A DNA stretch of 64,000 bases, taken from contig NZ_MRAV01000010.1 in the NCBI RefSeq assembly GCF_002752355.1, forward strand, positions 62,001 through 126,000, given 5' to 3'. Each line of letters starts with the position of its first letter. Position 1 is the first letter of the stretch. Of this stretch, positions 8,416-16,979 are shown piece after piece. Source of the stretch: Leucobacter sp. OLIS6 (GTDB lineage: Bacteria; Actinomycetota; Actinomycetes; Actinomycetales; Microbacteriaceae). The position numbers and the translations under genes were made by a program. The notes under the pieces were generated by a model. That model saw only the letters and a list, made by a program, of their open reading frames with translations, did not search any database and was not told where the DNA came from.

Positions 8416-9122
8416 ACCGCATCGGCAAGGTCATCCGCCTGCACCTCAACAAGCCCTCGACGATGTTCGTCGCACCTCTCTCGATCGTGCTCCTGGTCCT
8501 GGTGATCTCGGCGCTGATCGCGCTCGCACTGCAGCGCGGCGGGCTCGATCCGAGCTCGCCCGGTTACGCGACCGGAGCCCGATACAACTCGGGCATGCTG
8601 TGGTCGCTCCCCGGCTTCCTCGTCTACTACGGGGTGCAGGCGGTCGCCACCACGTTCCCGTTCGCGACGGCCACCGGCAGCACCCGCCGCTCGTACGTGC
8701 TCGGCACGGCGATCGCGAACCTGATCCAGTCGGCGTTCATCACGGCGATCATGCTGGCGCTGCTCGGCATCGAGCTGGCCACCGGACACTGGTTCATGAA
8801 CGTCTACGCCCTCGACGTCAACGGCCTGGGCGCCGGCAACCCGCTCGTGCTCGCGCCGGTGGTGTTCCTCGGCACCTTCACCCTGCTCAGCGTCGGCGGC
8901 CTGTTCGGAGCGATCTGGCTCCGCTTCGGCCCGAAGGGGCCCACGGTGCTCGGCCTCCTCCTCGGTCTCGCGGTCGCCCTCTCGGTGCTGCTGCTCGCGC
9001 CGCAGCTCGGCGAGATCATCCCGGCGATCACGGGCGGGATCCTCGCGGGGGTCGCGGTGGCGGTCGCCGCGGTCGCACTCGTCGGCACCTGGCTGTCGAT
9101 GCGCCGCACCTCGGTGCGCTGA
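8412..9122 (+). CDS. ABC transporter membrane subunit of the YtrA-type operon
   Basis: A 236-residue integral membrane protein with six hydrophobic segments and short loops. It begins immediately at the stop of the ATPase gene (ATGA). It has no recognisable catalytic motif, and the helix pattern (FVAPLSIVLLVLVISALIAL, then FLVYYGVQAVATTFPFATATGSTRRSYVLGT) resembles small ABC-2-like permeases of GntR-controlled operons. A strong hairpin follows the gene and ends the operon. It probably forms the transmembrane pore with the preceding ATPase. Confidence 0.8.
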   Translation: MNRIGKVIRLHLNKPSTMFVAPLSIVLLVLVISALIALALQRGGLDPSSPGYATGARYNSGMLWSLPGFLVYYGVQAVATTFPFATATGSTRRSYVLGTAIANLIQSAFITAIMLALLGIELATGHWFMNVYALDVNGLGAGNPLVLAPVVFLGTFTLLSVGGLFGAIWLRFGPKGPTVLGLLLGLAVALSVLLLAPQLGEIIPAITGGILAGVAVAVAAVALVGTWLSMRRTSVR

Positions 9123-9140
9123 CCGGCGCCGCACCGCGCC

Positions 9141-9178
9141 GAACGGCGGGGCCTCCTCGACCGGAGTCCCCGCCGTTC
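9141..9178 (+). terminator. Terminator of the GntR-ABC operon
   Basis: An 11-bp perfect stem (GAACGGCGGGG/CCCCGCCGTTC) whose loop contains a further CTCC/GGAG pair. It lies 18 bases after the permease stop. Confidence 0.65.
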
Positions 9179-9205
9179 GCCGTTCCGCGTCCGGTCCATC
9201 CCGCC

Positions 9206-9211
9206 TACACT
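9206..9211 (+). promoter_or_regulatory. -10 box of leaderless LysE-family transcript
   Basis: TACACT six bases before ATG 9218. There is no Shine-Dalgarno sequence in between. Confidence 0.55.
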
Positions 9212-9217
9212 GCTGCA

Positions 9218-9871
9218 ATGACGATCCTCCAGGCGCTGCTGTCGTTCTCCGTCGTCGCGATGCTGCTCACGATCCTGCCGGGCATCGACAGCTCGCTCGT
9301 GCTGCGGCAGGCGCTCGTGCGCGGGCGGGGCACCGCCATCGCGACGGGCGTCGGGATCTGCCTCGGATCCTTCGTGTGGGGAGTCGCCGCAGCGGTCGGC
9401 GCCGCCGCGCTGCTCGCCGCCTCCGAGCTCGCGTACCGCATGGTGACCTGGCTGGGCGCGGCCTACATGATCGTGCTCGGCGGGACCCTGCTGTGGAAGG
9501 CGATCTTCGCGAAGCGCCACGGTGCCGCGGCGCAGGCCGCGACCGCCGAGCCGAGCACCGTGCCCGCATCGCCCTGGCGTGCGGGTCTCGTCGGCCTCGC
9601 CTCGAACCTCGCGAACCCCAAGGTCGGAGTCTTCTACGTCGCGACCATCCCGCAGTTCATCCCGCACGGCGCCTCGCCCGTGCTGATGGGGCTCGCGCTC
9701 GCCGCCGTGCACGCGGTCCTCACGGTCGTCTGGTTCGGCGTGCTCATCGTGCTCGCCACCTACGCGTCCCGCTGGCTGCGCCGCCCGAAGACGATCCGCG
9801 CGATCGACGGGGTCACGGGCACGGTGCTCGTCGGCTTCGGCGCGAAGCTCATCGCCTCGCCGACGGCCTAG
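9218..9871 (+). CDS. LysE/RhtB-family amino acid exporter
   Basis: A 217-residue inner-membrane protein of the LysE superfamily. The conserved PGIDSSLVLRQAL near residue 23 corresponds to the family PGP motif with a substitution, followed by GRGTAIATGVGICLGS. The segment GLASNLANPKVGVFYVATIPQF (residues 128-149) is the second family hallmark. Six hydrophobic helices are visible. Members export amino acids or homoserine-lactone-like compounds; the substrate is not predictable here. The start is fixed by the TACACT box six bases upstream. It is monocistronic and convergent with psuK. Confidence 0.87.
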   Translation: MTILQALLSFSVVAMLLTILPGIDSSLVLRQALVRGRGTAIATGVGICLGSFVWGVAAAVGAAALLAASELAYRMVTWLGAAYMIVLGGTLLWKAIFAKRHGAAAQAATAEPSTVPASPWRAGLVGLASNLANPKVGVFYVATIPQFIPHGASPVLMGLALAAVHAVLTVVWFGVLIVLATYASRWLRRPKTIRAIDGVTGTVLVGFGAKLIASPTA

Positions 9872-9917
9872 AAGAGCTCCGCCGGGCCGGGCCCGAAATG
9901 CCCCGGCAGTCGCCCGG

Positions 9918-9954
9918 CGCCGGTCCGATCGTGCGGGGCGCGACCGGACCGGCG
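9918..9954. terminator. Hairpin between convergent LysE and psuK genes
   Basis: A 10-bp perfect stem (CGCCGGTCCG/CGGACCGGCG) with a 17-base GC-rich loop, placed between the two stop codons and usable in both directions. Confidence 0.45.
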
Positions 9955-9959
9955 GCGGA

Positions 9960-10850
9960 TCAGACCGTGACGTGCGCGCCGGGCTGCCCGAGCACCCGCG
10001 CGGCCGCGGCGATGCCGCGCTGCGCAGCCGCGGCCGGGTCCGCGCCGTCCGCGACGGCGAGCAGGAAGCCCGCGGCGAAGTGGTCGCCGGCGCCCGTGGT
10101 GTCGGTCACCTCGCCGATGGGCGGCACGGCGACCTCGACGCGCTCGGCGCCCGTGCGGATCACGACGGGGTCGCCGCCGTGCTTGATCACGACCGTGCGG
10201 CCCGCGGGCGGGTCGACGAGATCGAGCCCGAGCAGCGCGGCCTCGTCGTCGTTCGCGAACACGAGCTGCGGGCCGATCTCGTCGAGGATCCCGCGCACCC
10301 GCTCGGCGCCCAGCCAGGTGATGAGCCCGGCCGACGAGGCGTCGACGCTGACGGGGATCTCTCGCCGGGTCGCCTCGGCGCAGAGGCCGTGGAACACCGC
10401 GGCCTCCGGCGTCGTCTCGAAGCCGTAGAGGGGCACGTGCAGGCGCGATGCGCCGTCGAGCCAGCTCGGGTCGAAGGGCTCGACCTCCTTCGCGGTCGCG
10501 CGGTCGGGCAGCATGGTGCGCTCGCCCGAGCGGTCGATCAGGATCACGATCGTGCCCGTCGTGCCGGCGACCTGCGCCCGCGTCTCGACCCCGACCCGCT
10601 CGAGGTCGGATACGAGCCGCTCGCCGACGCCGTCGTCGCCCACGCGGGTCAAGAGCCGGGGGCGTCCGCCGTGCACGGCGAGCGCCGTGGCGACGTTCGC
10701 CGCGCTCCCGCCCCGCACCCGGAAGATCCGGGACCGGGTGTCGGTGCCGTAGGCGATGTCGTCGTCGGCCCACACCACGATGTCCTCGACGAGGTCGCCG
10801 GCGACCGCGATCACGGGTGCGCCCGCGCCGCCGTTCATCGCGGTGCTCAT
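9960..10850 (-). CDS. psuK: PfkB-family carbohydrate kinase, probable pseudouridine kinase
   Basis: A 296-residue ribokinase-fold kinase. The N-terminal GG motif is in VRGGSAANVATALAVHGG and the C-terminal catalytic motif is DTTGAGDHFAAGF. It starts inside the stop of psuG (ATGA overlap), and this pairing is what supports pseudouridine kinase over other PfkB kinases. PsuK phosphorylates pseudouridine to pseudouridine 5-phosphate, which PsuG then splits to uracil and ribose 5-phosphate in the cytoplasm. The gene is the second of a two-gene operon divergent from the nucleoside uptake genes. The PfkB call is certain; the substrate is inferred from context. Confidence 0.87.
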   Translation of the reverse strand: MSTAMNGGAGAPVIAVAGDLVEDIVVWADDDIAYGTDTRSRIFRVRGGSAANVATALAVHGGRPRLLTRVGDDGVGERLVSDLERVGVETRAQVAGTTGTIVILIDRSGERTMLPDRATAKEVEPFDPSWLDGASRLHVPLYGFETTPEAAVFHGLCAEATRREIPVSVDASSAGLITWLGAERVRGILDEIGPQLVFANDDEAALLGLDLVDPPAGRTVVIKHGGDPVVIRTGAERVEVAVPPIGEVTDTTGAGDHFAAGFLLAVADGADPAAAAQRGIAAAARVLGQPGAHVTV

Positions 10851-11764
10851 TCCGAGAGCGCGCTCAGCGACAGCGCGATCTGCGCACCGAGGTCGACGTT
10901 GCCCCGGTAGGCGGCGAGGTTCGCCGCCATGCTCTCGCCGCCGGTCGACTTCGCGAAGTAGTCGAGCAGGAACGGGGTCGAGTCGTGACCGTGGATCCCG
11001 TTCTCGTCGGCCGCCGAGAGCGCCTCGGCGAGCACGCGGTCGTGCAGCTCGGGCGAGAGCTGCAGGTCTGCCGAGACGGGGTTCGCGACGAGCAGCGTCG
11101 AGTCGATGCCGAGGGCGTCGCGGGCCACGGCGATGCGCGCGGCCTCCTCGGGGGAATCGATCGAGTACTCGATGTCAAAGCCGGAGTCCGCGACGTAGAA
11201 GCCGGGGTAGTCGGTCGTGCCGTAGCCGACGACCGAGAGGTTCAGGGTCTCGAGGCGCTCGAGGGTGAGACCGATGTCGAGGATCGACTTCACGCCGGCG
11301 CTGACGACGACGAGGGGGAGGCCCGCGAGGGTGCCGAGGTCGGCGGACTCGTCGAAGGTGGTCTCGGCGCCGCGGTGCACGCCGCCGAGGCCGCCGGTCG
11401 AGAAGACGCGCACGCCCGCCTGCACGGCGAGGTAGGCGGTCGCCGCGACGGTGGTACCGGCGCTGAGGCCCTTCGCGACCGCGATGGGCAGATCGCGCAG
11501 GCTGGCCTTGACCGCGGAGTCGTCGCGCGAGAGGCCGACGAGCTCGTCGGTCGAGAGGCCGACGGTGGGCACGCCGTTCACGACACCGATGGTCGCCGGC
11601 ACCACGCCCGCGGCACGCACGCGCTCCTCGGTCTCGAGGGCGAGCTCCTCGTTGGCCGGGCGGGGGAGCCCGTGCGTCAGGATCGTGGACTCGAGCGCGA
11701 GCACCGGGCGCCCGTCGCGCACCGCCTCGCGGACCTCGTCGGAGACACGTACCGCATTCGTCAT
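10847..11764 (-). CDS. psuG: Pseudouridine-5'-phosphate glycosidase
   Basis: A 305-residue protein matching the PsuG/IndA family along its length: VLALESTILTHGLPRPAN near the N-terminus (catalytic glutamate about E25), KGLSAGTTVAATA, TGGLGGVHRG and VVSAGVKSILDIG with the conserved lysine. It catalyses reversible cleavage of the C-C glycosidic bond of pseudouridine 5-phosphate to uracil and ribose 5-phosphate. The ATG at 11764 has GAAGGGCAG just upstream; an in-frame start 23 residues earlier lacks family similarity and is rejected. It leads the psuG-psuK operon. The divergent LacI-type regulator is the obvious candidate for control. Confidence 0.93.
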   Translation of the reverse strand: MTNAVRVSDEVREAVRDGRPVLALESTILTHGLPRPANEELALETEERVRAAGVVPATIGVVNGVPTVGLSTDELVGLSRDDSAVKASLRDLPIAVAKGLSAGTTVAATAYLAVQAGVRVFSTGGLGGVHRGAETTFDESADLGTLAGLPLVVVSAGVKSILDIGLTLERLETLNLSVVGYGTTDYPGFYVADSGFDIEYSIDSPEEAARIAVARDALGIDSTLLVANPVSADLQLSPELHDRVLAEALSAADENGIHGHDSTPFLLDYFAKSTGGESMAANLAAYRGNVDLGAQIALSLSALSE

Positions 11765-11881
11765 TTCTGCTGCCCTTCGTCGCGCATGTGATCGGAAATG
11801 TCCACCATATGGAGCGCGGAGCTCCGGGGGCAAGAGGGGCGCCAGGTTGCGGTTCGATAACGGAGATTGACGTGCGACGCG

Positions 11882-11918
11882 CGCGGGTATTCACTGATCT
11901 CCAGTGTTGAAACCCGCG
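11882..11918. promoter_or_regulatory. Nested inverted repeat in the psuG/LacI divergent region
   Basis: Outer arms CGCGGGT (11882-11888) and ACCCGCG (11912-11918) enclose inner arms CACTG (11892-11896) and CAGTG (11902-11906). It lies between two divergent transcription units, 46 bases before the LacI-type start. It could be an operator pair or a structured leader. Confidence 0.5.
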
Positions 11919-11963
11919 TAACATGCCTGCGAACACGATGAAGTGCGGAAAGGGGTGGGTGCT

Positions 11964-13070
11964 GTGGTCGGACGAGTCGACGTCGCGCGCCTCGCCGGGG
12001 TGAGCCCGGCCGTGGTGTCGTACGTGCTGAACGATTCCCACCCGGTCGCCCCCGCGACGCGCGAGCGCGTGGTCGCCGCCATCGACGAGCTCGGCTACCG
12101 GCCCAACGCCCTGGCCCGCAGCCTCGCCACGGCGCGCACGCACACCCTCGGCCTCCTGCTCCCCGAGTCGGCCAATCCCTACTTCGCGAGGCTGTCCTCC
12201 GCGATCGAGGATGCGGCGTTCGAGGCCGGCTTCGCGGTGCTCCTCGGCAACGGCGTCGACAGCGCGGCCCGTGAGCTCGGTTATGTCCGCGCGTTCCTCG
12301 ACCGCCGTGTGGACGGCATCATCGCCGTGCCGGGCGGCGACTTCGCGGAGGGCTGGCGCGAACTGCAGGCGGCCAAAGTGCCCGCGGTCTCGCTCGACCG
12401 CCTGCAGGCCGGCATCGATCTGCCGTCGGTCGTCGTCGACAACGCCGGCGGCGCTCGGGTCGCGACCGAGCACCTCATCGGGCACGGCCGCACGCGGATC
12501 GCCTGCCTCACCGGCGGCGAAGGGCTCTCGTCGGCCCAGGAACGCGTGATCGGCTGGCGCGGCGCGCTCGCCGACGCCGGGCTGCCGGTCGACGACCAGC
12601 GCCTCGCCTTCACCCCCTTCAGCGTCGAGGCCGGCCACGCCGCCACCCTCGAGCTGCTCGCGCGCGACCCCGAGATCGACGCGATCTTCGCCGGCTCCGA
12701 CACCCAGGCGGTCGGCACGCTGCGCGCGCTCGCCGATGTCGGCCTGCGTGCGGGCGAGGACGTCGCGATCGTGAGCTTCGACGGCACGCCGATCAGCGAC
12801 TACACGACTCCGCGTCTCACCACGGTGGTGCAGCCCTACGCCGAGATCGCGACGGAGGTGGTGCGCATGCTGCTCACCCTCATCGAGGATCCCGAGCAGG
12901 ACCGCAGCCGACTGCACCGCGTGCTGCCGACCACGCTGCTGCGGCGCGACACCTGCGGATGCGGCCCCGCCGCCCGCGCCGACGCGGACGGCGCGCTCGC
13001 GCTCGCCGGCACCTCGGCCCCCACGACTCGAATCGAACAGAACCAGACGGAACCGAAGGAGTTTCTATGA
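11964..13070 (+). CDS. LacI-family transcriptional regulator of nucleoside/pseudouridine salvage
   Basis: A 368-residue LacI/GalR-type regulator. The HTH is at the extreme N-terminus (VDVARLAGVSPAVVSYVLN, residues 5-23) followed by the hinge helix RPNALARSLAT. A periplasmic-binding-protein-like effector domain spans about 60-330 with SFDGTPISDYTTPRLTTV near its end. A disordered tail follows, with CGC residues. GTG 11964 is preferred because GGAAAGGGG lies eight bases upstream; earlier GTGs at 11943 and 11955 are too close to that site. The stop overlaps the lipoprotein start (ATGA), so regulator and transporter are co-transcribed. Nucleoside or ribose-like effector is inferred. Confidence 0.9.
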   Translation: MVGRVDVARLAGVSPAVVSYVLNDSHPVAPATRERVVAAIDELGYRPNALARSLATARTHTLGLLLPESANPYFARLSSAIEDAAFEAGFAVLLGNGVDSAARELGYVRAFLDRRVDGIIAVPGGDFAEGWRELQAAKVPAVSLDRLQAGIDLPSVVVDNAGGARVATEHLIGHGRTRIACLTGGEGLSSAQERVIGWRGALADAGLPVDDQRLAFTPFSVEAGHAATLELLARDPEIDAIFAGSDTQAVGTLRALADVGLRAGEDVAIVSFDGTPISDYTTPRLTTVVQPYAEIATEVVRMLLTLIEDPEQDRSRLHRVLPTTLLRRDTCGCGPAARADADGALALAGTSAPTTRIEQNQTEPKEFL

Positions 13071-14089
13071 GAAAGCACATCACTGGCGCCGTGGCCATCG
13101 CCGCGGTCGCCGCACTCGCCCTCAGCGGCTGCAGCTCGTCGGGCGGCGGCGGCGACAAGGGCGGCGACAAGTCGTACGCCGTCGCCAACGTCGTCAACGG
13201 AAACCTGGGCGACCAGGGCTTCTTCGACGACTCCGAGACCGGCATGACCGAGCTCAAGAAGATGGGCGTCGACACCAAGACGCTGCAGGCCGACGCGGGC
13301 AACCAGTCGCAGTGGAAGGCCAACGTCGAGTCGGTCTCGACCGGAAAGTACAACCTCGTCGTCGTCGGCACCTGGCAGATGAACGACATCCTGTCGGCCG
13401 CGGCGAAGAAGTTCCCGAAGCAGCACTACGTGATCTACGACTCCGCGGTCGAGGCGCCCAACGTGGCCTCGATCCAGTACGCGCAGAACGAGGGCTCGTT
13501 CCTCGCCGGCGTGGTCGCCGCGTCGACGGTCAAGAACCAGACCGGCCTCGCGAAGGGCTCGAAGAGCGTCGGCTTCGTCGGCGGCCAGGACGCGCCCCCG
13601 ATCACCGACTTCCTCGCGGGCTTCGAAGCCGGCGTGAAGGCGGTCGATCCCAGCATCGAGGTCCAGAAGGCCACCGTCGGCGACTTCGTGAACTCGACCA
13701 AGGCCTACGACCAGGCCACGGCGATGTACCAGAAGGGCGCGGGCGTGGTCTACGCGGTCGCCGGCCAGGCCGGTCTCGGCGTGCTGAAGGCGTCGAAGGA
13801 CTCGAACAGGTTCTCGATCGGCGTCGACAGCAACCAGAACCAGATCCAGCCGGGCCACGTGCTCGCCTCGATGCGCAAGTTCATCGGCAACTCGATCGTC
13901 ACCGCGGTCAAGGCCGATCAGAAGGGCGAGCTGAAGTTCGGCGAGACCACGACCTACGACCTCAAGAACAAGGGCGTGGGCCTCGACTTCGAGAACAACG
14001 GCGACCTCGTGCCCGCCGAAGTGGTCAAGGCGGTCGAGGACTACACCGCCAAGATCGTCTCGGGCGAGATCACGGTCCCCAAGGGCTGA
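13067..14089 (+). CDS. BMP/PnrA-family nucleoside-binding lipoprotein
   Basis: A 340-residue secreted lipoprotein. The signal peptide ends in the lipobox ALSGC (Cys22), then a Gly/Lys-rich tether. The mature part matches the Bmp/PnrA family: NVVNGNLGDQGFFDDSETG, VVVGTWQMND, YAQNEGSFLAGVVAA, VGFVGGQDAPPITDFLAGF and GVDSNQNQIQPGHVLAS. PnrA-type proteins bind purine and pyrimidine nucleosides outside the membrane and deliver them to the ABC importer. The gene overlaps the LacI-type regulator and is followed by a 20-bp hairpin and then the transporter genes. The nucleoside specificity fits the hydrolases and ribokinase downstream. Confidence 0.92.
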   Translation: MRKHITGAVAIAAVAALALSGCSSSGGGGDKGGDKSYAVANVVNGNLGDQGFFDDSETGMTELKKMGVDTKTLQADAGNQSQWKANVESVSTGKYNLVVVGTWQMNDILSAAAKKFPKQHYVIYDSAVEAPNVASIQYAQNEGSFLAGVVAASTVKNQTGLAKGSKSVGFVGGQDAPPITDFLAGFEAGVKAVDPSIEVQKATVGDFVNSTKAYDQATAMYQKGAGVVYAVAGQAGLGVLKASKDSNRFSIGVDSNQNQIQPGHVLASMRKFIGNSIVTAVKADQKGELKFGETTTYDLKNKGVGLDFENNGDLVPAEVVKAVEDYTAKIVSGEITVPKG

Positions 14090-14099
14090 TCCCCTCCCC

Positions 14100-14141
14100 G
14101 GTCGGCGACCGGTCGATCCTCGGATCGACCGGTCGCCGACC
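14100..14141 (+). terminator. 20-bp perfect hairpin between binding-protein and transporter genes
   Basis: Arms 14100-14119 and 14122-14141 are perfect reverse complements with only TC between them (in practice a four-base loop). It begins ten bases after the lipoprotein stop. In transport operons such a structure often protects the upstream mRNA or attenuates readthrough, giving more binding protein than membrane subunits. Confidence 0.75.
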
Positions 14142-14174
14142 GCCACCCGCTTTCAATTCGGAAAGGAAGCCGCT

Positions 14175-16979
14175 GTGTCAGACGCGACACCGATTCTGGA
14201 GCTCCGCGGAATCACCAAGACCTTCGGCGAGAAGGTCGCGAACGAGGACATCTCGCTCGCTTTCATGCCCGGCCGGGTGCACGCCATCGTCGGCGAGAAC
14301 GGCGCGGGCAAGACGACGCTGATGAACATGATCTCGGGCAATCTGCAGCCCGACGGCGGCGCCATCCTGTTCGACGGGACCGAGGTGTCCGTCGAGAACC
14401 CGAACCGGGCCGACGAGCTCGGCATCGGTATGGTGCACCAGCACTTCAAGCTCGTGCCGTCGCTGACGGTCGCGGCCAACATCTTCCTGGGCAAGGAGCC
14501 CACGACCGGGCTCGGGCGCCTCGACCAGAAGGGCATGCAGACGAAGGTCCGCGAGCTCTCCGAGCGCTTCGGCCTGGCCATCGATCCGACCGACATCATC
14601 GAGGACCTCTCGGTCGGCGAGCGGCAGCGTGTCGAGATCCTCAAGGCGCTCTCGCACGACACGCGCCTCCTGATCCTCGACGAGCCGACGGCCGTGCTCA
14701 CCCCGGCCGAGGCCGACGAGCTGTTCGTCGTGGTGCGGCAACTGGCCGACCGCGGCTGCGCCGTCGTCTTCATCTCGCACAAGCTCGGCGAGGTGCTGGC
14801 CATCGCCGACGACATCTCGGTGATCCGCGACGGCCGCGTCGTCGGCACCCAGCCCGCGGCGGGCCTCACCCAGACCGACATCGCGACGATGATGGTCGGC
14901 CGCGAGGTGCTGCTGCGCATCAAGCACACGCCCGCGAACCCGAAGGACGAGGTGCTCAGCGTCGAGGGCCTCACCGCGGTCGACGCCCGCGGCATCCTCG
15001 CACTCCGCGACGTGTCGCTCTCGATCCGCCGCGGCGAGGTCGTCGGCATCGCCGGCGTCGAGGGCAACGGCCAGTCCGAGCTCACGGCCGCGATCGCCGG
15101 CATGATCGACGTGCCGCGCGGAACGATCCGGATCTCGGGTCAGGACGTGACCCGTGCAACGGTCGCGAAGCGCCGCGAGATCGGCCTCGCCTACGTGCCC
15201 GAGGACCGGCACGAGGAGGGCGCCGGCCCGTCGCTCACGATCGCCGAGAACATCGCCGCCACGAAGCTGCGCGCCCCGCTCGTCCGCCTCGGCTGGCTCT
15301 CGCTCGCGAAGACGCGGCGGCTCGCGCAGAAGCTGATCGCTATGTTCGATGTGCGCGGCGCCGCGCCGAGCACCCGCATCGGCGACCTGTCCGGCGGCAA
15401 CATGCAGAAGGTGCTCATCGCGCGCGAGTTCACCTCCGACCCCGAGCTGCTGGTCATCTCGCAGCCGACCCGCGGCGTCGACGTCGGCGCGATGGAATTC
15501 GTGCACAACTCGATCGTCGCGGCCCGCGACCGCGGTGCCGGTGTGCTGCTCGTCTCGGCCGACCTCAACGAGGTCATGAGCCTGTCGGACCGCCTGCTCG
15601 TGATGTTCCGCGGCGAGTTCGTCGCCGAGTTCACGCAGGACAACATGAGCGAGACCGCCGTCGGTCTGGCCATGGCCGGCACGCGGCCGACTCCCGAAGC
15701 GCTCGCCGAGGCCGAGGCCGAGCACGCCCGCGTCGCCGACGAGCTCGGCCTCGACACCGAGGTCGTCGCCGCGATCGAGGCCGACGCCTCGGTCGCGACC
15801 GTCACCGAGAGCGTCGACGTCGCGGCACCGGAGTTCGATACGACCGCCGTCTCGGTGCAGCGGAGCCTCGACGAGGCCGCGGCCGAGCCGAAGGGCAACT
15901 TCTTCGCGGGCTTCGCGAGCAAGGCCTTCGAGAGCGCGAAGCAGCCGGTCATCGCGGTGCTCGTCGCCCTCGTGGTCGGCGTCTTCGTCATCCTCGCGAT
16001 CGGCAAGAACCCGATCGACGCCTACGTCGCGCTCTTCACCTCCGGGTGGAGCGAGTCGTTCGGCATCTCGAACATCGTCGCGACGTTCATCCCGCTCGCG
16101 GTGATCGCCTCGGCGACGATCGTGTCGTTCCGCGCCGGCTTCTTCAACATCGGCGCGGAGGGGCAGCTCTACTTCGGGGCGTTCTTCGGCGCGGTCGCCG
16201 GCGTCTCGTGCCAGGGCCTCCCGCCCCTCGTGGTCATGCTCGTCGTCCTCGTGGTCGGCGCGCTCGCGGGCGCGATCTGGGGCTTCCTGCCCGGCTGGTT
16301 GTTCGCGTCGTGGCGCGTCGACATCGTCGTCACCACGCTGCTGCTCTCCGAGGTCGCGAAGCTCATCACCCGCTTCCTCGTGACCGGGCCGTTCAAGGAT
16401 CCGACCGCCGGCTTCGAGGCGTCCAAGAAGCTGCCGGACGGCGTGCAGTTCACGATGTTCAGCCCCGAGTACGGCATCGGGCCCGACCTCGTCATCGCCC
16501 TGATCGTCGCGGTCGGCATCGCGCTGCTGCTCGGCCGCACCCCGTGGGGTCTCAAGGTCAAGCAGCTCGGCGAGATGAACCGCTTCGCGCAGTACACCGG
16601 CGTCTCGGTGAAGGCCATGTCGATCCAGGTCATGATGCTCTCGGGCGCGGTCGCCGGCATCACCGGCGCGCTGCTCGTGCTCGGCCCGAACGGTGGACGC
16701 TTCGTGCAGGCGTTCTCGCCGGGGTACGGCTTCCTCGCCATCACGGTGGCACTGCTCGCCCGCCTCAACCCCTGGGCCTCGCTCGTCGCGGCGCTCTTCT
16801 ACGCGACCATGATGGCCGGCTCGACCGGATTGCAGGACATCGACGTGCCGTTCCCGGTCGTCAGCGTGCTGCAGGGCATCATCATCATCGCGATCACCGC
16901 CACCTTCGTGTGGAACCGCCGAAAGAAGCGCGCCGTCACGCCCAGTGCCGGTGCCGCGACCGAACGGAGCGCAGCCTGA
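14175..16979 (+). CDS. Fused nucleoside ABC importer: tandem ATPase plus permease in one chain
   Basis: A 934-residue fusion. Residues 1-500 are a sugar/nucleoside-type double ATPase: first Walker A GENGAGKTT (40-48), signature LSVGERQRVE (about 145), Walker B LLILDEP. The second half is degenerate, with GVEGNGQSE in place of Walker A, signature LSGGNMQKV (about 405) and ISQPTRGVD. An acidic Ala/Glu-rich linker covers about 500-575. Residues 576-920 are a BmpD/YufP-like permease with the NIGAEGQLYFGAFFGA motif and about eight to ten helices. Relatives normally encode ATPase and permease separately. GTG start has GGAAAGGAAG upstream. TGATG overlap couples it to the second permease. Confidence 0.93.
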   Translation: MSDATPILELRGITKTFGEKVANEDISLAFMPGRVHAIVGENGAGKTTLMNMISGNLQPDGGAILFDGTEVSVENPNRADELGIGMVHQHFKLVPSLTVAANIFLGKEPTTGLGRLDQKGMQTKVRELSERFGLAIDPTDIIEDLSVGERQRVEILKALSHDTRLLILDEPTAVLTPAEADELFVVVRQLADRGCAVVFISHKLGEVLAIADDISVIRDGRVVGTQPAAGLTQTDIATMMVGREVLLRIKHTPANPKDEVLSVEGLTAVDARGILALRDVSLSIRRGEVVGIAGVEGNGQSELTAAIAGMIDVPRGTIRISGQDVTRATVAKRREIGLAYVPEDRHEEGAGPSLTIAENIAATKLRAPLVRLGWLSLAKTRRLAQKLIAMFDVRGAAPSTRIGDLSGGNMQKVLIAREFTSDPELLVISQPTRGVDVGAMEFVHNSIVAARDRGAGVLLVSADLNEVMSLSDRLLVMFRGEFVAEFTQDNMSETAVGLAMAGTRPTPEALAEAEAEHARVADELGLDTEVVAAIEADASVATVTESVDVAAPEFDTTAVSVQRSLDEAAAEPKGNFFAGFASKAFESAKQPVIAVLVALVVGVFVILAIGKNPIDAYVALFTSGWSESFGISNIVATFIPLAVIASATIVSFRAGFFNIGAEGQLYFGAFFGAVAGVSCQGLPPLVVMLVVLVVGALAGAIWGFLPGWLFASWRVDIVVTTLLLSEVAKLITRFLVTGPFKDPTAGFEASKKLPDGVQFTMFSPEYGIGPDLVIALIVAVGIALLLGRTPWGLKVKQLGEMNRFAQYTGVSVKAMSIQVMMLSGAVAGITGALLVLGPNGGRFVQAFSPGYGFLAITVALLARLNPWASLVAALFYATMMAGSTGLQDIDVPFPVVSVLQGIIIIAITATFVWNRRKKRAVTPSAGAATERSAA

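Noticed and set aside
11765-11833. Longer psuG start (23 more residues)
   Set aside because: The extra residues have no family similarity, while ATG 11764 has a good ribosome site.
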